Shown in pieces: positions 7,890 to 16,522 of a stretch of 28,404 bases of DNA. The stretch is from IMG/VR virus record IMGVR_UViG_3300044675_007919, positions 1 to 28,404 of that record; one strand, given 5' to 3'. This stretch comes from a virus. Under the pieces are notes generated by a model. That model was given only the letters and a program-made list of their open reading frames with translations. It did not search any database and had not been told where the DNA came from. Made by a program: the position numbers and the translations under genes. How positions within the stretch are numbered: the stretch's first letter is position 1; each line of letters opens with the position of its first letter.

Positions 7890-8520
7890 ATCGCGCCCAG
7901 ATAAATTTTTTAAAGTCTTAGATTTATATTATCATCTCTTAGAGAGTAATAATTATGAATTTGTAATATCGTGTGATGTAGATGATGTTACAATGAACAA
8001 TAATGAAGTTAAAAATAAATTAGCAGAATATGAAAATTTATCTGTTAGCTATAAGCCTAATACCTGTAAGGTACAAGCTATTAACTCTGATTTAGAAGAT
8101 AAAGAATTTGATATATTAATCTTAGCTTCAGATGATATGATACCTGAAGTAAGAGGGTATGATGTTATTATAAAGGAAAAATTTCATACTGTTTTTCCTG
8201 ATAGAGATGGTGTGCTATGGTTAGACGATGGATTTCAAGGTAATAATTTAAACACCCTATCAATTATGGGTTATAATTACTATAAGAGATTTAATTACAT
8301 ATATCATCCTGACTATAAATCTTTATATTGCGATACAGAGTTTACTATAGTATCGCAAATGTTAAATAAAGTTTATTATCTTAATAAGTGCTTGATAAGG
8401 CATTGCCAGTATTCTATAATTAAGGATTCGCCAGATCAGCTATATGTTCGAAATGATAAGCTACAACATGAAGACCTACAAACATTTAACAATAGACGTA
8501 GTATAAATTTTAATTTATGA
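7852..8520 (+). CDS. Putative glycosyltransferase (GT-A like)
   Basis: 222 aa. It starts with KLLIKFPTRSRPDKFFKVLD (5-24), the TRSRP being typical of small GT2-like proteins, then FVISCDVDD (37-45) and ILILASDDMIPE (88-99), which offers an SDD metal-binding motif. The start at 7852 gives a 38-nt overlap with the previous gene but is needed to include the first beta strand. The stop overlaps the next start (ATGA). Function inferred from motifs and context. Confidence 0.65.
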   Translation: MNNLKLLIKFPTRSRPDKFFKVLDLYYHLLESNNYEFVISCDVDDVTMNNNEVKNKLAEYENLSVSYKPNTCKVQAINSDLEDKEFDILILASDDMIPEVRGYDVIIKEKFHTVFPDRDGVLWLDDGFQGNNLNTLSIMGYNYYKRFNYIYHPDYKSLYCDTEFTIVSQMLNKVYYLNKCLIRHCQYSIIKDSPDQLYVRNDKLQHEDLQTFNNRRSINFNL

Positions 8521-9239
8521 AAAAAATATTAATATCGTTTGCTACTAATCCTAAATGGTATCGCGCTCAATCTCTTTTAAACGAGAGCGCAAAAAAAGGA
8601 GGCTTTGATGGAGTAATTAATTATACTGATAAGGGCCGAGAATGGGAGTTTGCTAGTAAGTATACAGATATATCTACAACTAGAGGATATGGATACTGGC
8701 AATGGAAGCCGATTATCTTATTAGATGCACTTAGTAAGGTAAGTGATGGTGATGTAGTAGCTTACGTCGATAGCGGTAACATTATTACAAACAATTTAAA
8801 TTATATATTCGATAAATGTAATGAAACAGGAATGGTTCTATTTGAAAATCGCGATGGTAACTACGAATGGCGCTCTCATAAAAATAATGAATGGACTAAG
8901 CGTGATTGTTTCGTGTTAATGAATTGTGATTCAGAAGAATACTACAACGCTCCGCAAGTAGACGGATCGTATCAGTTCTATAAAAAGACACCTGAGGTAA
9001 TAAAGTTCTTAGAAGAATATAAAACATATTGTGAAAACGAAAATATAATATCTGATCTCCCTAACATAACAAAAGATAATTTACCTGAATATATAGAACA
9101 TAGACATGATCAATCTATCTTATCTTTAATGGCAGTAAAGTATAACATACCGTTATTACCAGAACCATCAGAGTGGGGCAATTACTTAAAAGATAGACCA
9201 TATCCACAACTATTTTTACATCACAGAGGCACACTATGA
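8517..9239 (+). CDS. Putative glycosyltransferase with DxG motif
   Basis: 240 aa. The N-terminus KKILISFATNPKWYRAQ (2-18), GYGYWQWKP (57-65) and VAYVDSGNII (81-90) match a group of capsule/LPS-type GT-A transferases in which an Asp-rich loop after a hydrophobic strand binds the sugar nucleotide. Later a RHDQSILSLM segment provides the His-Asp pair often found near the active site of this group. The 4-nt ATGA overlaps on both sides place it firmly within the operon. The sugar is unknown. Confidence 0.65.
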   Translation: MKKILISFATNPKWYRAQSLLNESAKKGGFDGVINYTDKGREWEFASKYTDISTTRGYGYWQWKPIILLDALSKVSDGDVVAYVDSGNIITNNLNYIFDKCNETGMVLFENRDGNYEWRSHKNNEWTKRDCFVLMNCDSEEYYNAPQVDGSYQFYKKTPEVIKFLEEYKTYCENENIISDLPNITKDNLPEYIEHRHDQSILSLMAVKYNIPLLPEPSEWGNYLKDRPYPQLFLHHRGTL

Positions 9240-10084
9240 GGTTTTTAATTATACAAGAAAACGGCAGGCATGAGATTAGTAAACATCTCAGAGAGTGTAA
9301 TAGTATGCAACGCGCACTTTTATATAACAACGTAGAGTGTGATGTTTGGGGGCTAGGTCATGATAATTACAATACTTTACCAGATTTTAATAGTTATGAT
9401 GTAATTATAAATCTTGAAAACTATGATACAGGTTGGATGCCATGTTTATCAAAATATTCTAAACCAATGAAGTTTCTTTGGTCTATTGATAGTCATGTCC
9501 GCGGCTATGAGTATTATAAAGATGTGTTTAACAAAGGTAAATATACATTCATTTTACAGGCCACAAAAGACTATTGCGATAAAAATAGTTTATGGTTTCC
9601 AAACTGCTATGATGATGATTACATAACTCCATTGAATTTAGAAAAAAAACACTTCGTAGGATTTTGTGGAAACTTTGTAAATAGAAAACCTTATTTTGAT
9701 TTTATAGGCTCAAAAATGCCTTTTAAATTAGACATAGATGTAAGAGGTGAGGATATGATTAGAGCTATAAACTCCTATTCTATACAATTTAATAAAAATA
9801 TAGCCAACGATATTAACTATAGGAGTTTTGAGACTATGGGATGTAGCACTGCATTGTTAACAGATTATAATTCTCAATATGAAGAACTAGGGTTTTGTAA
9901 TAATAAAAATGTATTTTTTTATCGTAATATAAATGAAGCAATAGATATTTTAAATGATCTTAAAACAAAGCCGGAAATAATTAAAGAAGTCAGTATATCA
10001 GGGTATAAGCTCGCCTCCTCGAAGCATACATTCAAAAATAGAGCAGCTAGTTTATTGAAATTTATTAATAATAGCCTAAACTAA
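9236..10084 (+). CDS. GT-B fold glycosyltransferase (CgeB/group 1-like)
   Basis: 282 aa. The first half shows a Rossmann-like domain (RFLIIQENG, 2-10; DVIINLENYDTGW, 55-67; FLWSIDSH, 80-87). The second half has the donor-binding signature NYRSFETMGCSTALLTD (194-210), closely resembling the C-terminal E-containing motif of GT4/CgeB-like proteins. A FCGNFVNRKPYFDFI segment (143-157) starts the second domain. It overlaps the previous gene by 4 nt and is followed after 5 nt by a methyltransferase. The retaining GT-B assignment is from motif and order only. Confidence 0.7.
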   Translation: MRFLIIQENGRHEISKHLRECNSMQRALLYNNVECDVWGLGHDNYNTLPDFNSYDVIINLENYDTGWMPCLSKYSKPMKFLWSIDSHVRGYEYYKDVFNKGKYTFILQATKDYCDKNSLWFPNCYDDDYITPLNLEKKHFVGFCGNFVNRKPYFDFIGSKMPFKLDIDVRGEDMIRAINSYSIQFNKNIANDINYRSFETMGCSTALLTDYNSQYEELGFCNNKNVFFYRNINEAIDILNDLKTKPEIIKEVSISGYKLASSKHTFKNRAASLLKFINNSLN

Positions 10085-10089
10085 AATAT

Positions 10090-10629
10090 ATGAAACTAGC
10101 TGATATAAAAACAAGAACAGAACTACTATCCTACATTCCTCGCGGTGGTAAGGTTCTTGAGCTTGGTGTGTTTAGAGGTGAGTTTGCAAAAGAAATTATT
10201 AAAAACGTTATACCCGATGAATTGTATTTAGTTGATATATGGGAAGGGGAGATGGGATCGGGAGATAAAGATGGTCATAACTACGCGAAAATTAGCGATA
10301 TGAAAATGGTCTATCTAAGTCTTTTTCATCAAACTAAACATAAAGACAATATTCATATAGTGAGGTGCGATACTACATCGTTTTTAAAGTCCTGCAATGA
10401 AAATTATTTTGATGTAGTTTACGTTGATGCAGATCACTCCGAAGAGGCAGTTTATAACGATATGGTTAATTCTTTCAGAGTAATTAAACCTGGAGGTTAT
10501 ATTATGGGTCACGACTACCATCATCAGATAAAAATTGCTGTTGATAGATTCTGTAATGATTACAATCAAAAAATAATTCACATAACACAAGACGGGTGCC
10601 CAACTTTTATTATTAAGTGTTGCAAGTAG
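10090..10629 (+). CDS. Class I SAM-dependent methyltransferase (Methyltransf_24-like)
   Basis: 179 aa. It has the SAM-binding glycine motif VLELGVFRGEFAKEI (22-36), an acidic strand end LYLVDIWEG (45-53), YVDADHSEEAVYND (about 113-126) and VIKPGGYIMGHDYHH (134-148). This order and the VDADH/GHDY motifs are those of Methyltransf_24, which includes sugar O-methyltransferases of macrolide and glycan pathways. It stands between two glycosyltransferases, so methylation of a sugar residue is the likely role. Acceptor unknown. Confidence 0.8.
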   Translation: MKLADIKTRTELLSYIPRGGKVLELGVFRGEFAKEIIKNVIPDELYLVDIWEGEMGSGDKDGHNYAKISDMKMVYLSLFHQTKHKDNIHIVRCDTTSFLKSCNENYFDVVYVDADHSEEAVYNDMVNSFRVIKPGGYIMGHDYHHQIKIAVDRFCNDYNQKIIHITQDGCPTFIIKCCK

Positions 10630-10630
10630 T

Positions 10631-11365
10631 ATGATACGCGTTATATATAATGGTAGACTAGGCAATAATATGTTTCAATACGCATTAGGACGTATTATTG
10701 CTGAGATAAAAGGATATGAGCTTATTGCTGAACCATTACCTATATTTAAAAATACATCACAGCAAGTTTCAGGTATATATAATGATTCTAATATACTTTA
10801 TATTACCAATAAAAATTATATTGATTTTGAATCAATACGTCAGCATGATGGTGGTATAGTATTAGCTGTCTGGGGACAGAACTATTCATATTATGAACAT
10901 TATATAGATAAAATAAAGTACTGGTTTGACATTACCGACAATACTCAGAATTATAGAAGACCAGAAGACGATGCTCTGGTAATACACCTTAGACTCGAAG
11001 ACTATGTTAGTGAAGGTATAGTATTAGATCCTAAATCAATTATAACACAGGCGCAGAAAATAAATTGTAAGCGAGGTTATATAGTCACACATGATATCAC
11101 ACATCCGCAGGTTGAATATTTTAAAAAGTGCGGATTTAAATTATTTCATAAATCAATAATAGATGATTTTATCTTCTTAAAACATTCAAAAAATTTAATT
11201 ATCTCGCAATCGACATATAGCTGGTGGGCTGGAGTCTTAGGAGATGGTAACGTTTATGTACCATGGTTGGATGTAAACAATAGAGGTAGTCATTGGCCTG
11301 TAGATCCTGGTCCGGATGATATTAACTTAAAAGTTAATAGTAATAGATTCTTTTACTTCAACTAA
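10631..11365 (+). CDS. GT11-like (alpha-1,2-fucosyltransferase family) glycosyltransferase
   Basis: 244 aa. It opens with YNGRLGNNMFQYALGR (6-21), the family 11 N-terminal signature, and ends with SQSTYSWWAGVLG (192-204), equivalent to the NSTFSWWxA motif. The donor-binding HxRRxDY motif is present as IHLRLEDY (118-125): the second Arg is replaced by Leu. The protein is shorter than typical family members. GDP-fucose as donor is likely for the family but uncertain here because of the changed motif. It starts 1 nt after the methyltransferase stop. Confidence 0.75.
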   Translation: MIRVIYNGRLGNNMFQYALGRIIAEIKGYELIAEPLPIFKNTSQQVSGIYNDSNILYITNKNYIDFESIRQHDGGIVLAVWGQNYSYYEHYIDKIKYWFDITDNTQNYRRPEDDALVIHLRLEDYVSEGIVLDPKSIITQAQKINCKRGYIVTHDITHPQVEYFKKCGFKLFHKSIIDDFIFLKHSKNLIISQSTYSWWAGVLGDGNVYVPWLDVNNRGSHWPVDPGPDDINLKVNSNRFFYFN

Positions 11366-11368
11366 CAT

Positions 11369-12130
11369 ATGAATAAGCTACATTTCTTCCTCGTTACATA
11401 TGATAGACTTTATGATAAGGTCGTAGAAAATCTCACACCATCAGAGATTGAGTGCATAACATGTTATAATGTTCAAAAAAAAGTAACTAAACAAATATCA
11501 TCTTTAATAAAGAATGAAATTAATGAATGGGAGTTACCCTGGAATCTATACGACTTTCAAAAAAAGCAGGTATACGAATACGGAACCATGGTACACCTTT
11601 ATAAAAATCCAAACATATTAGACGGGATTACACATGTTGGAATTTTGCACTATGACGTTGTCTTTAATAAAGGTTCTGTAGATGATATACAACGCACGAT
11701 ATCGACGGTGCCAGATACAATATTCTATCAAAAAATTAGAACAAGAGAGCAGCTTTCTCTTTCTTTTTTTGAAGTTTCTAAGCTTTGCGAATTTATGAGT
11801 GAAAGACTAGGGCAGCATATTGATCCGAATATACCTTGGGAGAGCGGATGGATTAGCGAATCACTCAGTGTAACTCCAAAGGAAGTATTTCTAAAATTTG
11901 CAGAATTTCTTCATGATTATATTAATGATATAGAAAACATACTTAGAAATAACATATGGAATATTATGAATCACTGTCCCCATAGAATGTGTGGAATAAT
12001 AGAACGAATGTGGGGGTTCTATCTGGTAAATCAAAATCTACCTTTAAAGCAAATGAATATTATTCATGATTGGGATTCTTACAATCATGAGCATATGAAA
12101 ATGAACGGGACGGGAGTTGCAACTTTATAA
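11369..12130 (+). CDS. Putative glycosyltransferase, DUF4422-like
   Basis: 253 aa. It starts with LHFFLVTYDRLYDKV (4-18). HVGILHYDVVFN (89-100) offers a possible metal-binding YDV position, and CGIIERMWGFYLVNQ near 211-225 resembles the ER.....YL ending of DUF4422 and related capsular transferases. No classical DxD is present. The position in the operon (3 nt after the GT11-like gene) supports a sugar-transfer role, but the activity is inferred. Confidence 0.55.
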   Translation: MNKLHFFLVTYDRLYDKVVENLTPSEIECITCYNVQKKVTKQISSLIKNEINEWELPWNLYDFQKKQVYEYGTMVHLYKNPNILDGITHVGILHYDVVFNKGSVDDIQRTISTVPDTIFYQKIRTREQLSLSFFEVSKLCEFMSERLGQHIDPNIPWESGWISESLSVTPKEVFLKFAEFLHDYINDIENILRNNIWNIMNHCPHRMCGIIERMWGFYLVNQNLPLKQMNIIHDWDSYNHEHMKMNGTGVATL

Positions 12131-12139
12131 AATTTAAAT

Positions 12140-12928
12140 ATGACATTTAACATTAAAAATGTCTTAAATGCTGCTAACTACGATAATCTATGCGATTATT
12201 CTATAGTACCGCCGTACGATAAGAATTTTACTTCAGAAATACTAACGCGAGACGCTACTATTTTCTGCAAAACAGATTTTGTAGAGTATCTTTTTGAAGA
12301 AATAAAAGAGTCTAACTACAGCTATAATTTAATAACTCATCATAGTGATCATCCTATAGATTTACATCGATGGTCATTAAAGCCTAAATGTGTTAAAAAG
12401 TGGTTTGCTATAAATCCTATTATTAATAATCCTAATTTAATTGCTATTCCTTTAGGTTTAAAAACTCACGAGCAACCATACTTAGAGCCACACTATATGA
12501 CAGAGTGGTTTTCATATAATATTGAGAGACTTAGATCAACTAAGAAGGAAAAAAATATCTATTGTAATTGGAATCCAACTAACGATAGTCGTAATAGTAT
12601 AAAGGATATCTTAATATCAAAAAACATATCTATAACCTACGAAAACAATATACCGTTTAACGATTATATTGAAGAGATGTCTAGGCATAGATTCGTTATA
12701 TCGCCTCCTGGCAACGGAATTGATTGTCACAGAACCTGGGAAGCGCTATACGTAGGGTGTATACCTATAGTCATAAAGCATCCTATCTATGATAGTTGGA
12801 ATTTACCTATTATTCAAGTTAGAGATTACTCTGAAATTACACAAAATCTACTTGATAATTACGTAATTAAACAAGCTGATAATAGCATGCTTTATATAGA
12901 CTATTGGCAAAAATTAATAATGTTTTAA
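12140..12928 (+). CDS. Exostosin-like glycosyltransferase
   Basis: 262 aa. The segment RHRFVISPPGNGIDCHRTWEALYVGCIPIV (shown in part; residues 182-211) is the conserved core of exostosin/GT47-like proteins: FxxSPxGNGxDxHRxWEALxxGCIPI. The N-terminal half lacks a recognisable second motif and the protein is much shorter than animal exostosins, as usual in phages and bacteria. It is the last gene of the first plus-strand block of the island and converges, with a 22-nt gap, with the minus-strand FkbM methyltransferase. Confidence 0.72.
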   Translation: MTFNIKNVLNAANYDNLCDYSIVPPYDKNFTSEILTRDATIFCKTDFVEYLFEEIKESNYSYNLITHHSDHPIDLHRWSLKPKCVKKWFAINPIINNPNLIAIPLGLKTHEQPYLEPHYMTEWFSYNIERLRSTKKEKNIYCNWNPTNDSRNSIKDILISKNISITYENNIPFNDYIEEMSRHRFVISPPGNGIDCHRTWEALYVGCIPIVIKHPIYDSWNLPIIQVRDYSEITQNLLDNYVIKQADNSMLYIDYWQKLIMF

Positions 12929-12950
12929 AAAATAACAAGATTAAAAATTA

Positions 12951-13652
12951 TTACGGCTTTATAACAAGCTGATAACAATACTTAATAGTAGGAGCATCTA
13001 AGTCTATTTCATGTAGATGTTTTAAGCAAAAAACACGCCATTTATTATCTTTACAAATTTGTAATACATCTTTAAAATTTGTAGTTTCTTCACCGTGTAC
13101 TTCTACAAAAACATATTTACAATTTTTAATTGTTTTAATTCCGCCTTCTAATACTAGACATTCAGCTCCTTCTACATCGATTTTAATTATATCAAAATTA
13201 GTATTTAGCTTCTCAGATAAACGATCTATAGTTATGGTGTTAACCTCTTGAACTGGTTGCTCGTTATTAAATCTATCTCCTAATATATTAAAAGTTTCGC
13301 AAGTACCATTACCGCTGTATATATTTGACTTGCCGTTATGATTTGATACAGCACATTCTAACAATTTTATTTTATTAATGCAAGAAGCATAACTGACGTT
13401 TCGCTTTAAATTTTGAAAACTTGTTGTAAACGGCTCTACTGCATAAATTTCCGAAACATTCTCACAATCACCTGTACTAAAAACAAATTCACCTATATTA
13501 GCGCCTATATCTAAAACCTTAAGATCGCTGTATTGCGAGGTAAGATTTTTAAATTGCATATCTAATAATCTATGCCAACAGTTATTTGTAATATTATCAG
13601 AAGGGTATATTTTTGTACAGTTATCGTCACATGCCATATACATTATATACAA
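12951..13652 (-). CDS. FkbM-family methyltransferase
   Basis: 233 aa on the minus strand. SAM-binding motif LKVLDIGANIGEFVFSTG (44-61), IYAVEPF (69-75) for the ribose-binding acidic residue, and FDIIKIDVEGAECLVLEGG (153-171), the hallmark IDVEGxE of FkbM, followed by VFVEVHG (181-187). FkbM enzymes O-methylate sugars and polyketides. It is the only minus-strand gene of the sugar island and has its own 67-nt upstream gap. ATG codons also occur at 13643 and 13637; the first is used here, although a later start would lose only a few residues. Confidence 0.85.
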   Translation of the reverse strand: MYIMYMACDDNCTKIYPSDNITNNCWHRLLDMQFKNLTSQYSDLKVLDIGANIGEFVFSTGDCENVSEIYAVEPFTTSFQNLKRNVSYASCINKIKLLECAVSNHNGKSNIYSGNGTCETFNILGDRFNNEQPVQEVNTITIDRLSEKLNTNFDIIKIDVEGAECLVLEGGIKTIKNCKYVFVEVHGEETTNFKDVLQICKDNKWRVFCLKHLHEIDLDAPTIKYCYQLVIKP

Positions 13653-13697
13653 CGGTAATAATATATTTCAACTAGTTGAATTTACTCACTCCTTATC

Positions 13698-13703
13698 TAA
13701 ATA
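13698..13703 (+). promoter_or_regulatory. TAAATA box before the GT4 gene
   Basis: CTAAATAG lies in the 67-nt divergent gap between the FkbM gene and the GT4 gene, 16 nt before the ATG at 13720. Its position in a divergent gap makes a promoter role more likely than for boxes that overlap stop codons. Confidence 0.35.
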
Positions 13704-13719
13704 GTTACGAATATTAAAA

Positions 13720-14826
13720 ATGGCTGATAACCTCTCTAAGAATAAATTAAAAGTTTGCGTGCTAGGAAGCTGCAATTTACAACACTTTCCTATTATCGAC
13801 TATGGTGGCATTGAATCATGCGTTGAGCATCTTTGTACGGGGTTAAGCACGCACTTTAAAGAAGAGATTCAATTTTGTGTTATTGTACCTAAGATATTAG
13901 AAAAGCGCGACATTACTGCTCAGTATAATTTCAATATTATTGAAGCTAATTATGTAGGATGTAGTTATTCAAATTTACATCCTATTAATTTTGCTTTAGA
14001 AGCAAAACGTATAATAGAGAACGCTCCTGTTAAGCCAGATATAATATGGGCACAGGGTGACTGGTCTGCTAAAGGTCTACACGAGCTAGGTATACCTATT
14101 ATTTCTACAATTCATGATAGCGGTCCCTGGGTTGATGGTAAGTACATTTTTAAAGAAAACGTTTATTATCGCTTCGTATCTAAATTTCTTTATGATTTTG
14201 TCTTAAAAGACGCAGAAACTAATAATGAGGTAAAGAATGTAAAAACAAAAAGCTTTTGGTGTCATTCCGGTTTAGATGATTATGAGTATGATTTTGAATC
14301 TAATAAGGAAAATTATATTTTGTGGGTTGCAGGGCTAAACTGGGGACTAGAAAGTAAAGGATTAGATACATTCATAGAACTAGCAAGAAGGCTTCCTACA
14401 GAAAATTTCGTAGCGTATGGTACAGGTAATGATGAAATTGCTGAATATTTAGCTAAAGTGTCAAAAGAGCTACCTAATTTTGACTTTAGAGGTAAGTTAA
14501 ATAGAGATCATACACATCGTGAAGCATTCAAAAAAGCTAAATTATTTGCAATGCTTAGTAGAATTCCAGAGGCGTTTGGTAGAACGGGATTAGAAGCTCT
14601 CTCAAAAGGTACACCTGTCATTGGTTCTAATTATGGTTCAGTACCAGAGCAAGTCAACCATGAAAATATTGGATTTTGTTCAGATAATATTGATGAACTC
14701 GTCAACGCTATAAAAAATAAAAATTTCGATAATGAAAAATGCTATCAATTTACACGTGAAAACTATCATGTTAAAAACGAAATACAAGGCATGCTTAAAC
14801 TTACCAGAGATATTTTATGCAAATAA
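13720..14826 (+). CDS. GT4-family glycosyltransferase (GT-B fold)
   Basis: 368 aa, full length for the family. N-terminal acceptor domain: KVCVLGS (11-17) and DYGGIESCVEHLCTGL (27-42), the GGxE motif of GT4. C-terminal donor domain: LWVAGLNWGLESKGLD (201-216) and the EX7E motif E284-AFGRTGL-E292 followed by LSKGTPVIGSNYGSVPE (294-310). These retaining transferases use nucleotide-activated sugars. The stop overlaps the next gene by 10 nt. Specificity unknown. Confidence 0.88.
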   Translation: MADNLSKNKLKVCVLGSCNLQHFPIIDYGGIESCVEHLCTGLSTHFKEEIQFCVIVPKILEKRDITAQYNFNIIEANYVGCSYSNLHPINFALEAKRIIENAPVKPDIIWAQGDWSAKGLHELGIPIISTIHDSGPWVDGKYIFKENVYYRFVSKFLYDFVLKDAETNNEVKNVKTKSFWCHSGLDDYEYDFESNKENYILWVAGLNWGLESKGLDTFIELARRLPTENFVAYGTGNDEIAEYLAKVSKELPNFDFRGKLNRDHTHREAFKKAKLFAMLSRIPEAFGRTGLEALSKGTPVIGSNYGSVPEQVNHENIGFCSDNIDELVNAIKNKNFDNEKCYQFTRENYHVKNEIQGMLKLTRDILCK

Positions 14827-15467
14827 TAAACGAACTAAAGCTAGTAAATATAACACATAGAGGTTGTGCGGTTCATGAAATAGAGCAACTAAATCTTTTT
14901 GAGCGTCTTATATGTCAGATAGACTCTCAAGCGCCGACGATGGTTGAGTTAGGATCCTGTGATGCTTACTACAGTATTATCTTTAATAAATTCTTTAAAG
15001 ATAGAGATGTAACAAATTATTGTCTGGAAATTAATGAAGAGTTCTTTGAAATAGGTTTACAAAATTGCAACAATAATAATTGCAAGAACGTAGTATCAAT
15101 TAAAGCTGGTATAGGAGATATAAACGAAAGCACTCCACATGTCGTTTACAATAAAGCAAATGTCAATCAAATTACTTTTTCACAATTAGTTAACGAGTAC
15201 CAAATAAACTATATTGATATATTACATATGGATATTCAAGGTACAGAGATATCGGTATTAGAAGACATTGTAAATAACAAACTATATAAAAATATTAACT
15301 ATATGTTTGTTTCTACGCATCATCAAGATAATAAATTTCCCGCTACCCATCATGTATGTAAAAAAATAATTGAGCAATGCAATGTTGAATATTTTTACGA
15401 TGATGAGTACAGTGGTGGTATAGGTGATGGTTTGTTAGTTTTTAAATTTTTACCAAATGAAAAATAA
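14817..15467 (+). CDS. FkbM-like methyltransferase
   Basis: 216 aa. It has a SAM-binding segment MVELGSCDAYYSIIF (42-56), somewhat altered from the usual G-x-G, a second strand ending CLEINEEFF, and DILHMDIQGTEISVLED near 140, matching the IDxxGxE motif of FkbM with Met-Asp-Ile-Gln-Gly-Thr-Glu. It is the second FkbM-type protein in the island and clearly divergent from the minus-strand one, so not a recent duplication. The 10-nt overlap with GT4 suggests coupled translation. Confidence 0.75.
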   Translation: MQIINELKLVNITHRGCAVHEIEQLNLFERLICQIDSQAPTMVELGSCDAYYSIIFNKFFKDRDVTNYCLEINEEFFEIGLQNCNNNNCKNVVSIKAGIGDINESTPHVVYNKANVNQITFSQLVNEYQINYIDILHMDIQGTEISVLEDIVNNKLYKNINYMFVSTHHQDNKFPATHHVCKKIIEQCNVEYFYDDEYSGGIGDGLLVFKFLPNEK

Positions 15468-15515
15468 TAGTATATGCTTATATATAATAATTTCTATAAT
15501 ATATAAAATTATAAT

Positions 15516-16514
15516 ATGAAAGCTATTATCATTGGAAGCGGATTATCAGGAATCACCGCAGCAATCTTATTAAAAAGAAGAGGATATAATGTAGAGATCT
15601 TTGAGACAAGAAATCATATCGGTGGTAATTGTTATGATTCTAATATTAATGGTACAACGGTACATAATTATGGTCCTCATATCTTCCACACAGACGATGA
15701 AGAAGTTTTTAATTTTTTAAGTAATTATACGGAATGGATTCCCTTTAAATTACAACCTAAGGGTAATTCTAGACTAGGTCTAATATCTTTACCTTACAGT
15801 AAAAAGACTATATCTGAGATTGGTAGAGAATTAACACAAGAAGAAATTATTGAGTATATTTTTAAGGACTACTCAGAAAAACAATGGGGAGTGCCTTTTG
15901 AAGAGATTCCAAAGTCTATTACCAATAGAATACCTAAGACAAAAGACTCAGAAGATCCTACATGGTTTGAAGGTCAAAAATATCAATGTGTACCTAAAAA
16001 TGGATATACAGTGATGATGAATAAAATGTTAGAAGGTATTAAAGTTAATACAAACTGCGATAAAGGCGATTGGAAGAAAGAAAAAGTTGACCTAATCGTT
16101 TACACAGGTAAGATTGATGAATACTTTGATTATTGTTATGGTCAATTACCTTACAGATCATTAGAGTTTAAACATTATATTACAAAAGATAAACAAGATA
16201 CATTCATTATTAATCAAAATAATAAAGAAGTAAATTATACTAGAAAATACGATCATAGCTATTTCACAGAAAACCATAAAGGCCTAACAGTAATAACAGA
16301 AGAATATCCTAAACAATACGTCGACGGAGATATTCCTTTTTACTCTATGCCTTTTGGCGAAGGAATAGAACTTTATAACAAATATAAAAAACTAGCTGAT
16401 AACGAGACTAACGTTATTTTTGCAGGTAGATTAGCAACTTACACATATTTAGATATGTGGATGGCTATAAAACAAGTAATGTTAAAGTTGAAAAATGTAA
16501 AACCAATTATATAA
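15516..16514 (+). CDS. glf: UDP-galactopyranose mutase
   Basis: 332 aa, a little shorter than the usual 360-390. It converts UDP-galactopyranose to UDP-galactofuranose using reduced FAD. The FAD-binding motif GSGLSGITAA is at 7-16, followed by ETRNHIGGNCYD (30-41) and HNYGPHIFHT, both characteristic of Glf; GVPFEEIP, GYTVMMNKML and the C-terminal GRLATYTYLDMWMAI complete the pattern. It is the last gene of the sugar island, 48 nt after the FkbM-like gene. Its presence predicts that at least one neighbour transfers Galf. The host must supply UDP-galactose. Confidence 0.93.
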   Translation: MKAIIIGSGLSGITAAILLKRRGYNVEIFETRNHIGGNCYDSNINGTTVHNYGPHIFHTDDEEVFNFLSNYTEWIPFKLQPKGNSRLGLISLPYSKKTISEIGRELTQEEIIEYIFKDYSEKQWGVPFEEIPKSITNRIPKTKDSEDPTWFEGQKYQCVPKNGYTVMMNKMLEGIKVNTNCDKGDWKKEKVDLIVYTGKIDEYFDYCYGQLPYRSLEFKHYITKDKQDTFIINQNNKEVNYTRKYDHSYFTENHKGLTVITEEYPKQYVDGDIPFYSMPFGEGIELYNKYKKLADNETNVIFAGRLATYTYLDMWMAIKQVMLKLKNVKPII

Positions 16515-16522
16515 TATAAAAT

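Noticed and set aside
5591-16514. Reading the sugar island as a bacterial O-antigen/capsule locus beside a prophage
   Set aside because: It is flanked on both sides by phage genes, shares the AT-rich coding style, and lacks flippase, polymerase and the usual nucleotide-sugar genes.
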